Source: Spisula solida (lineage: Eukaryota > Mollusca > Bivalvia > Venerida > Mactridae). Taken from it: a DNA stretch of 64,000 nucleotides. The stretch covers positions 5,292,501 through 5,356,500 of the forward strand of contig OX365952.1 in the NCBI GenBank assembly GCA_947247005.1. Direction: 5' to 3'. Shown piece by piece: positions 12,057-23,779 of the stretch. The notes beneath the pieces are model-generated. The model was not told the DNA's origin. It worked only from the letters and a program-made list of their open reading frames with translations, and ran no database searches. Position 1 is the first letter of the stretch; the number at the start of each line of letters is the position of its first letter. The position numbers and the translations under genes were made by a program.

Positions 12057-13262
12057 ATGGTGAATCTCACGTCAGCTGTAGCCATGGATCTTGATGTTAT
12101 AATAACCACCGAAAAGACGCACGCCGATCAGAATGAAAGTGCCCATGACATTCTGAAAGAATCCATACCATTGACAACAACGTTTGTCATAATGTATGTA
12201 ATGTTATTCTTTATCGGCGTTAGCGGGAATTCGTTGGTCGTGTATGTTGTGTTGCGAAATAAAGCAATGCAGTCCATCACGAATATATTCATAACAAATC
12301 TTGCAGTGTCGGACATCATGATATGTTTGTTCTCGGTTCCTTTTACCCCATTGTCATACTTCATGAATTCGTGGATATTTGGAGAAGTTTTGTGCCATAT
12401 TGTGCCTATGACGCTATGTATCTGTGTCTATGTATCGACACTGACATCCACAGCCATCGCCGTTGACCGCTACTTTGTCATCGTTTATCCATTCAAACCA
12501 AGAATGAAAACTTGTGTATGCCTCATTATGATCGTAGCTATATGGATTGTGTCCGTGTCTATATCACTCCCACTAGGTATTTATCAAAATATTGAAGTCA
12601 AATATGATACAAAGTCATGCGTGGAGTCATGGCCGAAAGATCAGGCAAGGCAGTTTTTTGCTGTAACAAGTCTCGTACTACAATACATAGTGCCTTGTAG
12701 TATAATAACGTATTGTTATTCAAAAGTTTCTCTAGCATTGCGAAGGAGGGCACGGTCAAGAATTGGAAGTGGAAGCGTCAATCGTGAACGCGACGAAATG
12801 GAAATAAGAAGGAAGCGAAGAACTAATAAAATGTTGATTGCCATGGTCACGATTTTTGTAATTTGCTGGTTACCACTAAACGTAGTGCTGCTTGTTGGCG
12901 ACTATCACGGCGAGTTTTTGGGCCAACCTTATTATGCACTTGTTTTCTTCACGGCCCACGTGATCGCAATGAGTTCGACCATCTATAACCCATTCTTGTA
13001 CGCTTGGATGAATGACAATTTCAAAAAAGAATTCAAACTTGTTCTGCCGTGTTTATTTCGCCGTGGAAACGAGAGCAACGTTAATGGCAATTACACGCAG
13101 TATACACACGTCGAGACAACCACACCATCGGTCGTGTTAAACAAGTCTCCACAACGGGAGAGCAACGGTAACGAAAACACCAAGGGAACCAAAGCTTATT
13201 TTGAGGCAAATACTGAAAAAGTGCATTTAAATGTAAGTGAAGATAATGACAATTCGGACTGA
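12057..13262 (+). CDS. sNPFR: Rhodopsin-class neuropeptide GPCR, sNPF/PrRP receptor-like
   Basis: A complete 401-residue seven-helix receptor in one exon, acting at the plasma membrane. The N-terminus has glycosylation sites at N3 and N26. Helices lie at about 41-66, 77-99, 110-135, 154-175, 199-222, 257-281 and 291-316. Diagnostic residues: N58 (GNS), D86, disulphide pair C113/C188, DRY 137-139, W163, P213, CWLP 270-273, NPFLY 311-315 and palmitoylation candidate C332. Phrases such as TNIFITNLAVSD, DRYFVIVYPFKPRMK, RTNKMLIAMVTIF and AMSSTIYNPFLYAW match the short neuropeptide F receptor group, related to vertebrate prolactin-releasing-peptide and NPY2-type receptors. The peptide ligand is inferred, not shown. 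The start is the first in-frame ATG after a stop at 11,943-11,945 and has a good context (CAAATGG). The ~70-residue tail is Ser/Thr/Asn-rich. A broken paralogue lies at 42,466. Confidence 0.93.
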   Translation: MVNLTSAVAMDLDVIITTEKTHADQNESAHDILKESIPLTTTFVIMYVMLFFIGVSGNSLVVYVVLRNKAMQSITNIFITNLAVSDIMICLFSVPFTPLSYFMNSWIFGEVLCHIVPMTLCICVYVSTLTSTAIAVDRYFVIVYPFKPRMKTCVCLIMIVAIWIVSVSISLPLGIYQNIEVKYDTKSCVESWPKDQARQFFAVTSLVLQYIVPCSIITYCYSKVSLALRRRARSRIGSGSVNRERDEMEIRRKRRTNKMLIAMVTIFVICWLPLNVVLLVGDYHGEFLGQPYYALVFFTAHVIAMSSTIYNPFLYAWMNDNFKKEFKLVLPCLFRRGNESNVNGNYTQYTHVETTTPSVVLNKSPQRESNGNENTKGTKAYFEANTEKVHLNVSEDNDNSD

Positions 13263-13305
13263 AGGTACTTGGAGACTCATTTGTAGTATGGAACACCCAG
13301 AGACG

Positions 13306-13335
13306 CACGTCAATGACGTCACGTCAATGACGTGC
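13306..13335. promoter_or_regulatory. Direct repeat with CRE palindrome in the receptor 3' UTR
   Basis: ACGTCAATGACGT occurs twice, 1 bp apart, about 45 bp after the stop codon, and the junction creates a perfect TGACGTCA at 13,314-13,321. If transcribed it lies in the 3' UTR. CREB/ATF binding is possible but untested. Confidence 0.35.
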
Positions 13336-13594
13336 ATGCACTGACTGCATAGTGAGACTCAGTTTTGCGAAGAGAGAAAGAAAATGAAAGTATACTATAT
13401 GAACAATGGAGCATGTGCTTTGATTTTCTTAGGTTAGACGTTGGTTCGTGTGTTTGACAGGCGACTGTTTAGGGAGTTGGTATGATGTATTGTCGGTTGC
13501 CTTAACGTAGAGCTTATGTATGTATTAATTTGACTAAATAATCAGCTGTACCACGTGGACGATGTACTCCCATATTCAGATGAGTCTCCAGAGA

Positions 13595-13600
13595 AATAAA
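13595..13600 (+). terminator. Candidate polyadenylation signal of the receptor gene
   Basis: AATAAA about 335 bp after the receptor stop codon, the first good signal downstream. The cleavage site is not identifiable from sequence alone. Confidence 0.35.
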
Positions 13601-15041
13601 TGCAGTATGATGTTACGTTTGGAACTTTTAGAAAAAAAAACAAGAGAGGAACATTTTTTCTTTGTCGTAAAGTTTCAATGTTATTATGTGAAGAAAATAC
13701 GTGTGTTCTTTTTGTTGTAAACCTTTTGATCTCCATGTGGGTGTGTAGAACGAAATGTACAGATCAAATGATGGAATACGATTATTGTCGTACCACGATT
13801 ACTCGAATTCGCTTTTTATCGGGACCGGGGATTTATTTCGAATGATACCAGGTATTAGGATAATAGGATGTCGAGTGATCGAGATCCGACGAAATATGTA
13901 TTTTAAAGCAGTAAATGTTCACCAACACGGGAAACCTAACCTCAAAGCGGATCTATTATCAAGGCATTTTGTTTTTGTCGAATTATTAGGTTAAAGTATC
14001 ATCTATTCGCTTTAAACACAATACTTCGTTTGTTATAACAAAATACATGTACATCTATGTTATGCGTTTTGTAGCTTTAAAGATGTCTCCGAGGCAGATA
14101 TGGTGAATCATTATAATGTTATATGGAGTTTACAATATTGTTGTTAGAAAACGTACATCTTATATCTTGACCTGTATGTAATTAAATGTTCCCTCTGAAA
14201 CTAATTTGTCATGTGTGATCGAAACACTACCGTAGCATTGTAGGTTCGATACGAAAGCATTTTGAAGTGATCAAAAGAGCCAATCTGACTAAAGTACTTG
14301 ATCTTTCTTACTTTAAGATCTGACGACGACCTGTACAAGTTTCTGTTTTCAGAAGTAGGAATTTCCACTATCGCTATTTAGATCTATTTATTATTCAGCC
14401 AATTATATAGCTCGTTACATTTGTACTTTGGTCGTTTTAATAAACGGAAATTACAAAAAACGTTGTCTACAACTTTAGTCTGCTTTTTTGGAGTAATCCT
14501 ATTTAATTCGGCCATTGTAGTATTTGTAGTACAGATAATTTGATATAAACACACTGTTGATTATTAATCGTGAAAGCTCAGTCATTTCCGTTAAATATTG
14601 TAATCCATAAAAACCGAGGTTATCAGAACGAAGTAGGCGCGTAAGATGCATGTGTTCGTAATAATCACCGTTTTTAAAATAGAATCAAATCGCATTCAGA
14701 ATTATGAAAGCAAGGCGCCGATTGGCTAATGTAAAAGACGTCTGAGGTGACCTTCTATATGTCGTCGTCAGAGCCTCATGCGTAGCGGGTTTGACGATAT
14801 GATTTTAATCAGATTGTCAAAAAAGCTTACTCAGCATGTTTATTATTGACATAAGTGTGAAGCACTCTTAATGGCTTACTATACTTAGAATATAACCTAC
14901 ATTATGAGCCAATGAAAACGCCGAATTTTGGCGGTTAAATGAAAATTTAATCATTAAAATTTTCTCTTCACAGACTTGACGTCATGCGTTGGCGCTACTT
15001 TCTATCGGCCAATCAGAATGTAGATTGTTATATTCTAAGTT
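13601..15041. other. Non-coding stretch downstream of the receptor
   Basis: Deleted from unit 2, where sequence jumps from the receptor's second helix to the equivalent of about 15,622. Short frames at 13,600-13,994 show no domain. A perfect TGACGTCA is at 14,977-14,984. Confidence 0.45.
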
Positions 15042-15144
15042 AGTTAGAACATATTAAGTAAATTTTAATGACTAAAAAGGACTCGCTTCGCTTCGCTCGC
15101 TCCGCCCTTTTTAATCATTAAAATTTACTTAATATGTTCTAACT
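15042..15144. repeat. Long hairpin with GCTTCGC loop
   Basis: Near-perfect arms of about 39 nt (15,042-15,080 and 15,106-15,144) enclose a GC-rich loop holding two overlapping GCTTCGC heptamers (15,085-15,091 and 15,090-15,096), the complement of GCGAAGC. The arms are AT-rich (AGAACATATTAAGTAAATTT), so the loop stands out in composition. Confidence 0.85.
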
Positions 15145-15934
15145 ATAACATATACACGTATCAGTCGTTCGCCATCTTAATACACGCTTTAAAACAAAGA
15201 CAAAATAGATATGGCACCAAAAATACCCTTGCTAGACGCTCAGAATAAACGGCTCCTCTTCTCTCAAACCCCCAAGGCGATAGATAACATCAATAATGAG
15301 GTGAAGAGAGTGATTAATATAACATTTGTCGCAAAATATCTGCAAAAATAGAGCCCTTCAAGAAATGCCCGCTCTGTCCGTAACTCTAAACGATATTGGG
15401 ATAATCCACGTCTTTTTCACCAATTTACAAAAACACCTCCCCCATTTGACTTCCGCGTAAATAAACAGTTTAACATAAAACGACGCAAGTTGTGATAGGT
15501 CAACCACCACTGAATGTGTACCTGGTTATTGGAAAATGAGGCTTAATATTTCATTGTTAGTTCCAGATAGCAATTATATGAACTTAGGCACTGCCTATTT
15601 TTGGGATTTATTTCTTAAGTATTGAAGAACTGCACAGCTATGTATACAAAACCTATTACACCCAGGATGTATTCATGACACTTAAAATGTACCAATTACC
15701 ATTTAGGATCAGTTAAAACTACATGAATAATTATTACTACACATACTGAGACATATTCAGTTAATATTAAACACTTATGTAAACACGTTGTTGCGTGATT
15801 TTTTAAATAGGACAGGATCGAATGACTTTTAACATGATTTATACAGAAAGAAAACATCTTAAACGTAAATTTCTTTCAAATAGTTCTCGATATTCGGACA
15901 GCACATGAAAAAGGGTATTACCAGTGCTTCTGAA
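15145..15934. other. Unassigned non-coding stretch
   Basis: No gene seen. Similarity to unit 2 resumes at about 15,622 (42,790), right after the deletion junction. Confidence 0.45.
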
Positions 15935-16042
15935 GGTACGGGACATTCGAAAGGGACCTACTTTTCGGAGGGTACGATGTTATCGGATGGTACGGGGTTA
16001 TCGGATGGTACCGGTAAATCGGATGGTACCGGTGATTGGATA
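15935..16042 (+). repeat. 15-bp minisatellite, about 7 units
   Basis: Unit of the type GGTACGGGGTTATCG-GAT. In one frame (15,905-16,096) it encodes SDGTG-like pentapeptides without a stop, but the unit 2 copy (about 43,038-43,150) is frameshifted and stopped, which argues against a protein. Most likely a small non-coding array. Confidence 0.6.
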
Positions 16043-19000
16043 GGTGACATTAGAATCAACAATATACATCTGTATTCGTTATACATAGTGTGGTGATCTT
16101 ACACCAAAGCATGCCGTATAACATTTGGCTCTTAATTTGTATTTAATAAAATGTATACTTGACTGTAGATGTGTATCGTATTATGTCAGAACATTCTTAT
16201 GACTTTCAAACAAACTCATTATACTAATGATATTTCGTTAATAATGTATTTGATGAGAAACACTTAACGATGATTTATTTCTAGCATTATATTTCACGAT
16301 GTTACTTATTTTTACTTGTTTTTGGTTATAATCAGGAGAAGATAATAAAGCATAATGATATATATTGCCGTAACCTTTAGAACATTAATTTCAAAAGCAA
16401 ATATGTGCAGCCAATCCCTTAATTGTTTTACATTGACATTTATGAGGACACATAAGAAAGTCCGTACTAAGTATATACGAGGGATGTTCAAAAATAACGT
16501 AGACTTTTGCTCCGGATGACATCATAGCACATTTTTGGAAAAGTAATATTTTTGTCCGTTTAAATCAAATGAAATTTCGTCTCAACGGGAACGTTTATGA
16601 ATTTATTTCATTTGAAAGTGTTTGTTTTCGTTTAAACGGAACTAGCGATATTTTATTCAAACGAAATAAAAAGTATAAATCCGAAACAGCATGTCTATCT
16701 GTTACCAAAGTAGCCACGTAGAATAAATAGCTTGTAACAATATTTCGGTTATAACTTTGTGATGTTTGTGTGTATGATCATTTCTTTAACACCATTGCAA
16801 TAGTTTCATAGCTGTATTCTGAATAGGGAATTGTTTTTTTGTTAATATTCGCGGAATTTATTCTGTACTTTACTTCAAAAATGTGTGAATATACCCCAAA
16901 TTTAATGTTTTTGTCAATATATGTCAGTAAACGCACAGACAAGTTGAGACAACCGAAATATGCTTCTTCGAAATAATAGTCATTATACAAAAGTTACTTT
17001 ACTTTTCATAAACGGGCTCTCAGCGTAATTACACGGCATATGTGCATTATATTAAGACTGTTATTTTATCATTCTACAAACAAAGAAAATCAGTTCAAAA
17101 ACTTCAATTCTAATATTGGTTCTGCCATTTTATCAACCGGCAGTTTGCGGATACATTTAGGAACCTTTGGTGTGTGCAATATCGTCACGCGAACAATTAC
17201 CAAATTCCCGTACTTGTAAAACATCAACGCATACAGTACTTCATTTAATATCGATAGTGTCACATTCACATAATTGCTAACATAATAATCGTGCTAGGCT
17301 GAACAAAAACGACTAAACGGCTTTATTTTACACGGAACTGAGAAAGTATAATGCGACAGCTAAATAGGTATTGCCTATAATTACTCGCTTTATCGTTTGA
17401 TAAATGATATTCGAACGTTAGATTCTACGGAACTTAATATATCATTAAATGCTTCAATCCCATCTAGCATTGTATAGACATGTTTTTTATATGTGTGGAA
17501 TGATCGTTCAATGATATACTATTATTGTATCAAATATTTCCCTCATATTTCTCTTTCATATTACAGTTGTCTATTGATTTGTTTGTGAATATTTAAGATA
17601 CCATGTACGTGCTTCATCATTATAAACATTAATTCTGACATTATTTGCAGGATTTTGTTCCTCTGCGAAGCTTATCACGTTATTGTATTTGCGTGTTTTC
17701 ATATATTTTTCGTGTATGTCTATTATCCATATATCTGATGTATAGGCAGCGTGGTATATTATTTAGTGGATGGGGATATGTATTTGGAAACATGCAATTG
17801 TTTTCTATGGATAAACTGCATCTAAACTGACATGAGGGTAGAAAAAGAAGAATTTAGGTACTGAATTCTAAGTAAATAAAGGTCCATTTAAATATTTTTT
17901 TTTTTAAATCGATTTTTAAAATGAATTATTTTCAGACAGTAACTTGGTAAAGTTCTATGAAAATCGATTTGTTTTTTAAATGAACTTCAAGTGTAAATAT
18001 AAATGATCATGTCGTGTGCAATATAGACAACAATATACCACAATGACGCATCCACTAAATATTGTACTTTACTACCTTAAGATGTGTTGGAGGATTTATT
18101 CTAGACATTCCTGTTGTTTTTTAATTTACAGCATTATAGACCAAGAGTGTGCTAACGCATACAATACATCATATCCGACAGGGCAAAGTTAAACAGTTAT
18201 TGTACATGTATCATGAAGAAAATCGTTTGTTAAACAACAATTAACGAAATCCAGCGAGAAAATGTGTACCCCTAACCTTTGCAGTCTTGTTTGATGATTT
18301 AGACTAATTTTTTATCATTCCGCCGAAGAATTTAACGTCGAAGTATTAAAGGTTCATTTCACGTCCAGTTGGCTTTATTAACGTTTATATTACTTCTGAA
18401 AATTAATTCGTGTTTTCTTGTCAGTTCGTTTTTCGTGTAATTCTAGAAACACGCCAATCTATATTTAAAAATTGAACCGGACGTTTGGTGTTCACTTCCG
18501 GATATTATTGCATGATTTTGCCACAGAAGAAAATATAAATGTTCTGTGAACACTTGTGTTAAAATAATACACGCCTATAAACCAAAACCGGTTTAACAAA
18601 ATAAACAATGGTTAAATCACAGGTTTTCACTCATCGTTATTTAGTATTTCTATATTTCTAGAGTATTCTTTTAATGTTTAATGTTTAAATGTGTTCAGAC
18701 GTTTAGATTTATTTTTTTTAATTACATAATTAGAGTTTCGTATAAAGATACAGTACCGTTACGTTGAGTATGGAGGTTATAAAAAGAAATCGAATATTCT
18801 GTTTTTAGACGTTGAACCGAACTTCTTTGTTACCGTGATTTACTTTAGATGCTGAACTAAATATTTTTATCGGATGATCTTATTCAAGACATCGAACTGC
18901 AATTTTAGATTTGTTTCGTAATTTCTAAGACAGTCAAGTTTTGTCCGCGACACAGTATGTATATCGATTTTAACGTATTTTTATCTTGTGCGTACGACTA

Positions 19001-19123
19001 CATGTACAGTATGCATCCAGGATCGTTTGTCCGTTGAATACTGCGTTATTATATAGAAATGGAAGAATAAGTGAGTTAGACGTTGAAGCATTATATACAA
19101 AAATTAGTAAATCGGCTATTATA
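16043..19123. other. Non-coding stretch of unit 1
   Basis: Pairs with 43,150-46,698. At about 16,477 there is a solitary TIR-like end (TACGAGGGATGTTCAAAAAT), similar to one at 50,413; no partner end was found. The site equivalent to the unit 2 insertion at 43,507 is intact near 16,402. The CTG equivalent to the target of the 44,958 insertion lies near 17,737. Confidence 0.5.
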
Positions 19124-19282
19124 CTGTAATATCACTTATTTCATGGGCATTTAATTTCGTGGATCTTGGTAAAATGCACTTTCGCTGGGCTGTAAATTTG
19201 TGCAAATTTTGACGGTCCATTAATCCTGCAATCCCAAAAATCAACGCAAATTGTACGCCTACGAAATTTAGTGATTTTACAG
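19124..19282. mobile_element. MITE with CTGTAA..TTACAG ends (old copy)
   Basis: Left end CTGTAATATCACTTATTTC and right end GTGATTTTACAG, TA at both borders. Inside are TTTCGTGGAT-type repeats. The unit 2 partner is at 46,699-46,875, so the insertion is older than the duplication. A younger relative is at 39,961-40,181. Confidence 0.7.
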
Positions 19283-19590
19283 TAAGCGTATTGAAATGTA
19301 TGTTAGATATTTATGTTATGATAGAAGTGCGATAACTCATGTAAGAATCTAATAGGTAACGTATATTGCATATATGGCATATTTGAATGAAAGGATCGGT
19401 ATTACACATGGAACCGTTCCACAAACAACATAATGTAGTGTGTATGCTCACCCATTTGGCTAATTGTTTTATGCTCATTTTAAAAGTGAGTGACAGATGA
19501 TTATTCTCAACTATATTGTCGATTTCGAAATAATATGTACGCTTAAAATTGTAAATCATATATACATTTTCACATGTATGTACACATTAT

Positions 19591-19975
19591 TATGTCCCCC
19601 CGTTTTTGATGAGGGGGTATATTGCTTTGCACATGTCTGTCGGTCTGTAGGTCGCATAAATGGTTTCCTTTCAATAACACACAGACGTTTCGCCCTAGGA
19701 TCCTTAAACGTTACATGGAGGTTGGTCATCCACAGCAGATGATTCCTATTGATTTTTAGGTCAGTAGGTCAAAGGTAAAGGTCACTATGACCTTTACCAT
19801 TTCTGACTATTTAAATGGTTTCCTTTCAATAACTAAAGAATGCTTTGACCTAGCATCTTCAAATTTTACATGGAGGCTGGTCAGCAACAGTAGCTGACCC
19901 TTTTGATTTTGTTGTCACCATTTCTGACTATTGGGCTGCCATGGGGCATACGTGTTTTACAAATATCTCTTGTTT
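19591..19975 (+). repeat. Dispersed repeat with ERE-like palindrome
   Basis: Begins TATGTCCCCCCG, continues with two diverged internal modules (AAATGGTTTCCTTTCAATAA twice, near 19,659 and 19,812) and ends near AAATATCTCTTGTTT. Unit 2 (near 47,812) lacks it, which defines its borders. Between the modules are AGGTCA half-sites and a palindrome at 19,775-19,797 with 11-bp arms (GGTAAAGGTCA) around CTA. Confidence 0.65.
19780..19792. promoter_or_regulatory. Perfect oestrogen-response-element-type palindrome
   Basis: GGTCACTATGACC fits the GGTCAnnnTGACC nuclear-receptor consensus exactly, with further AGGTCA-type half-sites just upstream. It belongs to a dispersed repeat, so any activity would be spread genome-wide. 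Confidence 0.4.
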
Positions 19976-20348
19976 TGATTGATGATCATTTCATCCACTG
20001 TATTACTATGAGGTATGTAATTACGTTAAACACGCAAAAATCATTGACTTTATTCAACCTAAGTTTGGGCGGTCCTGAAGTAGGAATTTGAAGCATTTTG
20101 TACACCATGGAAGAGAAATTAACGTCTGTACTTTGACACATAACTGTGGATTGAACAATGCAATGAAACCCCTGAATGTGAGTTGAACTTTGTAATGTGA
20201 CGTCCGACAGCGGATTGCATCCTAATATGTGACGCCTGATTGTGGGATGACTTTTTAATGTGACATCTGACTATATGTTAAACTTTGTAATTAGATGTCT
20301 GACAGCGCGTTGTAACTATAATATAACCCTAGACTGTGGGTAGGACTT

Positions 20349-20645
20349 TTGGGAGCTGTGGTCAAGAGGTAGGGCGCGCGCTTAGGAATCGAGAGGTCTG
20401 CCCACTGTTTAATTTCTCTGAGCAAAATTAACCCACAGTGCTCCACTCATTTGGTACGTGACTGTAAAGGATGTGTTTGTATGTACATGTTTGATATTTC
20501 TGGGAGCCGTATCTAGATGTTGGCTACACACATACCCGGAGTGAAATATTTTCCACCAGGAGACTCGAACGCAGGTTTCCTTATGTGGCCAAATGATCAG
20601 GGGAAGTTAAATACCAAAGGGTGGCTGAACGGCTGAATTTCTGAA
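20349..20645 (+). mobile_element. tRNA-derived SINE in satellite (copy 1)
   Basis: A-box-like GTGGTCAAGAGGTAGGGCG followed by a damaged B box (CGAGAGGTCTGCC). The body has TTTCTCTGAGCAAAATTAAC, GAGCCGTATCT and GGTTTCCTTATGTGGCC. The same family as 21,078, 48,088 and 55,912. Confidence 0.7.
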
Positions 20646-21077
20646 GGCGGCCTCTTTAATTTAACTTTGTAATGTGTCGACCCTCTGTTGGTTGAACTAT
20701 GTGCTGTGACGCCTCACTGTAGATACATAACTTTGTAATGTAAAGCTTGACTGAGGTTAGAAATATGTAATGTGACGCCTAAGTTCTGGTAAACTCTGAT
20801 GTGACGCCTGAACATGGATAGGACTTTATAATGTGTCTGTGGGTTGAACATTGTAATGTGACGCCTGACAGTGGGTTGAAATTTGTAATGTGACGCCTGA
20901 CTGTGGGTTAAACTTTGTAACGTGACGCCTAACTGTGGGATAAACTTTGTAATGGTACTCCTGAGTGTGGGTTAAACTTTGTTTTGTAACGTCTGACTGT
21001 GGATTAAACATTGTAATGTGACGCCTGATAGCGGGATGTATTGTATAATGTTACGCCTGACTTTGGGTAAGAGTTTA

Positions 21078-21375
21078 GGTAGCGGTGGCCTAGAGGTAGG
21101 TCGCGCGCTTTGCGATCGAGAGGTTCCGGGTTCGATCTGCGTCTACCCCACTGCTTAATTTCTCTGAACAAAATTAACCTACAGTGCTGCACTCTTTTGG
21201 TACATACCTGCGAGGGATGTGTCTGTACATGTTCTTGGAGCCGTATCTTGATATTGTCTGCACACAAACCAGTAGATAAATAGTTTCTACAGGGAAACTC
21301 GAAGGCAGGTTTCCTTATGTCGCCAAGTGACCAGGGGGAGTATAATGCCAATGGATGTCTTAATGGCTGAATTGC
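21078..21375 (+). mobile_element. tRNA-derived SINE in satellite (copy 2)
   Basis: Best copy of the family: A box near GGTGGCCTAGAGGTAGG and an intact B box GGGTTCGATCTGCG. The body matches 20,349-20,645 through GGTTTCCTTATGTCGCC. Inserted in the same satellite, which suggests a preferred or tolerated target. Confidence 0.75.
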
Positions 21376-21920
21376 TGAAAACGGACCTTTTCTTAACTGT
21401 GTAATGTGTCGACTCTCTATGGGCTGAACAATGTCCTATGACCCCTGACTGTGGGTATACAATTTTGTAATGTGAAGCTTGACACAGGTTAGAACTTTGT
21501 AATGTGATGACTAACTTTGGGTGAACTATGTAATGTGGCCCCTGACGGTGGGTAGAACATCATAATGTGACCACTGACTGTGGGTATGACTTTCTAATGT
21601 TTCGCCTGTTTGTAGGTTGAACATTGTTATGTGACGCCTGACTGTGGATAGGACTCAATAATGTGTCGCATGTCTGTGTGTTGAATTTGGTACTGTGACG
21701 CCCGACCGTTGATAGACTTAATTATGTGTCGCATATCTGAGGGTAGAACATTGCAGTGTGACGTATGACTGTAGGTATGACTTTATAATGTGTCACCTTT
21801 CCCCGGGTTGAACTTTATAATATGGTGCTTGGCAGCGAGTGGAACTAAATATATTGTACTGTGGCGCCTTATTATGGGTTTAACTTTGTAAATTAACGCC
21901 TGCCTGTGGGTATAACTTTG

Positions 21921-22332
21921 AACTGTGATGTTGGTCAGGTAGTCACAAGTGTTTGTAAGCTAATTCCCTCGGGTAATCATTGTTCTTTATTATGCTATAC
22001 ATTCACCCAAAGCATTTTCATTGTTAAAAATAAATTACTAGGAGGTATACGTATCGTTGACTGGTTTAAAGAGACGACCATGATAAGTCTAACTAATTTA
22101 AAACTAATTTAAGTTTTAAAACAGAGTATCCATTCAAGTCGATCAGGCTTTCCTCTTTTAGATTCGGACGTGAGGTTAGTTAAAAATAGAAAACATTAAA
22201 AACACACAAAGCACAATAACCAACTGAACCACGTTAATCATGTTTTGTAATTTATACAATTAGTTACGTAAGTTAATAATCTTTTTAAAGTGTGTCCATA
22301 GTGAAACCAAATCTTATTTCACACCTGTGCCA
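21921..22332. other. Unassigned non-coding stretch
   Basis: Pairs with about 48,320-48,680. No gene recognised. Confidence 0.45.
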
Positions 22333-22786
22333 GGGGCGTTGATTGGTCACAAAATATTAAATAAATAATTTAAGGGCTTAGTCTTTATTTTAAATCTGTA
22401 ACATGACTCATACCTAACCATGCGTTATGTTAAGCTTTGACAAGTTCGATTATTTGGTCACTTTAGGTTTGACAGTTGAGAATGCTATTTTGACACAGTT
22501 AATGTGGTGTGGGGAATGATATTTCATAATACCTGGAAGCTTGAAATTTGTTTACACCGATCCTCCGTATAACACGTGTCTGGCTATACACTATATTAGC
22601 CAAGTCAATTTGTGTTGAGGGAGTGAAGATTGGTGTTCAGACGTGTATGTACCACTGCGACACTAAATAAAACTGTATTACTTAAAAGGTGTCTTGATAC
22701 TTAAGTAATATATTATAGGAATACGCTACAAAACTTTTACACCCAAAAAATATTTTCAATATTGTTTAAAGACCAATCAACGCTCC
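22333..22786. mobile_element. TIR element, GGGGCGTTGATTGGTC ends
   Basis: Left GGGGCGTTGATTGGTC and right GACCAATCAACGCTCC are inverted repeats with one mismatch. Unit 2 has a shorter version (about 48,685-48,800) missing about 350 internal bases, so the element predates the duplication. Non-autonomous; class not determined. Confidence 0.55.
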
Positions 22787-23777
22787 TGATACTTTGGCTT
22801 GCCATATCAAAACACATTAGGCGTCTGAGTTGTGTCCGAAAGACGTTTCATATTTAATGTTGTTGTATGTACTGTCATTGATGCTTATATTATATGTGTT
22901 ATATTATATGTGTTATATATATGTGTATAGAGAAGAAATGTCTATGTTGTTAGATGTCAAATAAATTGTTACATGTAAATCATTCTTGTTATTTTATTCA
23001 CTGACCAACATATTTCTATTGGATTTTTTCATACACATCTCCCCAATCGTTTATATAACACCAAGAACACGTGTTACATGTATACCATACACAGAACTAA
23101 ATTTTTAAAGAAGGTTTTGCCTGTTTACTCAGGCCTGTCACTTGTATACAAACATTCCAATGTCATAACATTGTATTTTTATTGTTTTATGAGTCATTAT
23201 ATATTTTTGCAACATTTCTTGTCCTATTGCAATATTTCTTAAACCATAACTAAAATGTAATTTCAAGTCATTTTGATTGGTTGTACTAACCCAGTTAGAC
23301 AAAGTCAGATAGTTTTGTTAACATTAATTAAGTCAGAAATCGGATAAAACTATATGAAAGAAATTCTTACAAACACCAAATGCACATTTCATCTGCCTAT
23401 CCAAATACCCAAAACGGTGTTTCCCTCTATTCCTCTTAAAAATAAACGTGTTTAAAGTTTGTACCCAACTTTGTCGTCCTTCATGCAACATTTGCACATG
23501 CAGAAACAATAATCACACTTCCCTGCGGTTTTGTCAAATGCTTCCACCCTCGTTTTGACGAACAATCTTTCCGAAAAAAACATTCATTATGAAAAAGTCT
23601 CGATAAACTGGAGAAAACAGAAATTAAAGGTTGGTGAGTAGATTATTAAAGTGTCTTTACAGTAACTGGGGTATTTTATTGGTTAAAATAGAAATTAATG
23701 AAATGCTTTACACACGATATAAGCATAAAGCCTACATGTTCTACCTCACACGTCCACAGTAGGTTTATTGTCATCAG
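22787..23777. other. Unassigned non-coding stretch
   Basis: Includes a short ATATGTGTTATAT-rich run near 22,890-22,930, where similarity to unit 2 ends at the mariner insertion point. No gene recognised. Confidence 0.45.
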
Positions 23778-23779
23778 TA

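Larger units (their letters stand above)
20130..21920. repeat. Degenerate 32-bp satellite
   Basis: Repeating phrases TAATGTGACGCCTGACTGTG followed by GGTTGAACTTTG at about 32-bp spacing, best preserved at 20,840-21,030 and decayed elsewhere. Two SINEs interrupt it. Unit 2 keeps a much shorter version (about 47,960-48,320). Confidence 0.8.
1930..22920. repeat. Segmental duplication, unit 1 (receptor-bearing copy)
   Basis: Long colinear similarity to 34,491-48,917. Paired anchors: 2,200/34,790, 4,210/36,610, 5,390/38,290, 9,590/39,810, 11,055/41,648, 12,057/42,466, 15,620/42,790, 17,640/44,870, 19,124/46,699 and 22,770/48,780. Unit 1 is about 21 kb over this span against 14.4 kb in unit 2, because each copy has its own insertions and deletions. 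A further paired block (31,630-32,400 with 57,985-58,755) keeps the same order, so the original tandem unit was about 32 kb. Confidence 0.85.

Noticed and set aside
12128..12364. Minus-strand frame inside the receptor
   Set aside because: Shadow of the receptor coding sequence; no independent evidence.
15905..16096. Frame encoding SDGTG-type peptide repeats
   Set aside because: It is a 15-bp minisatellite whose length is a multiple of three; the unit 2 copy is frameshifted with stops.
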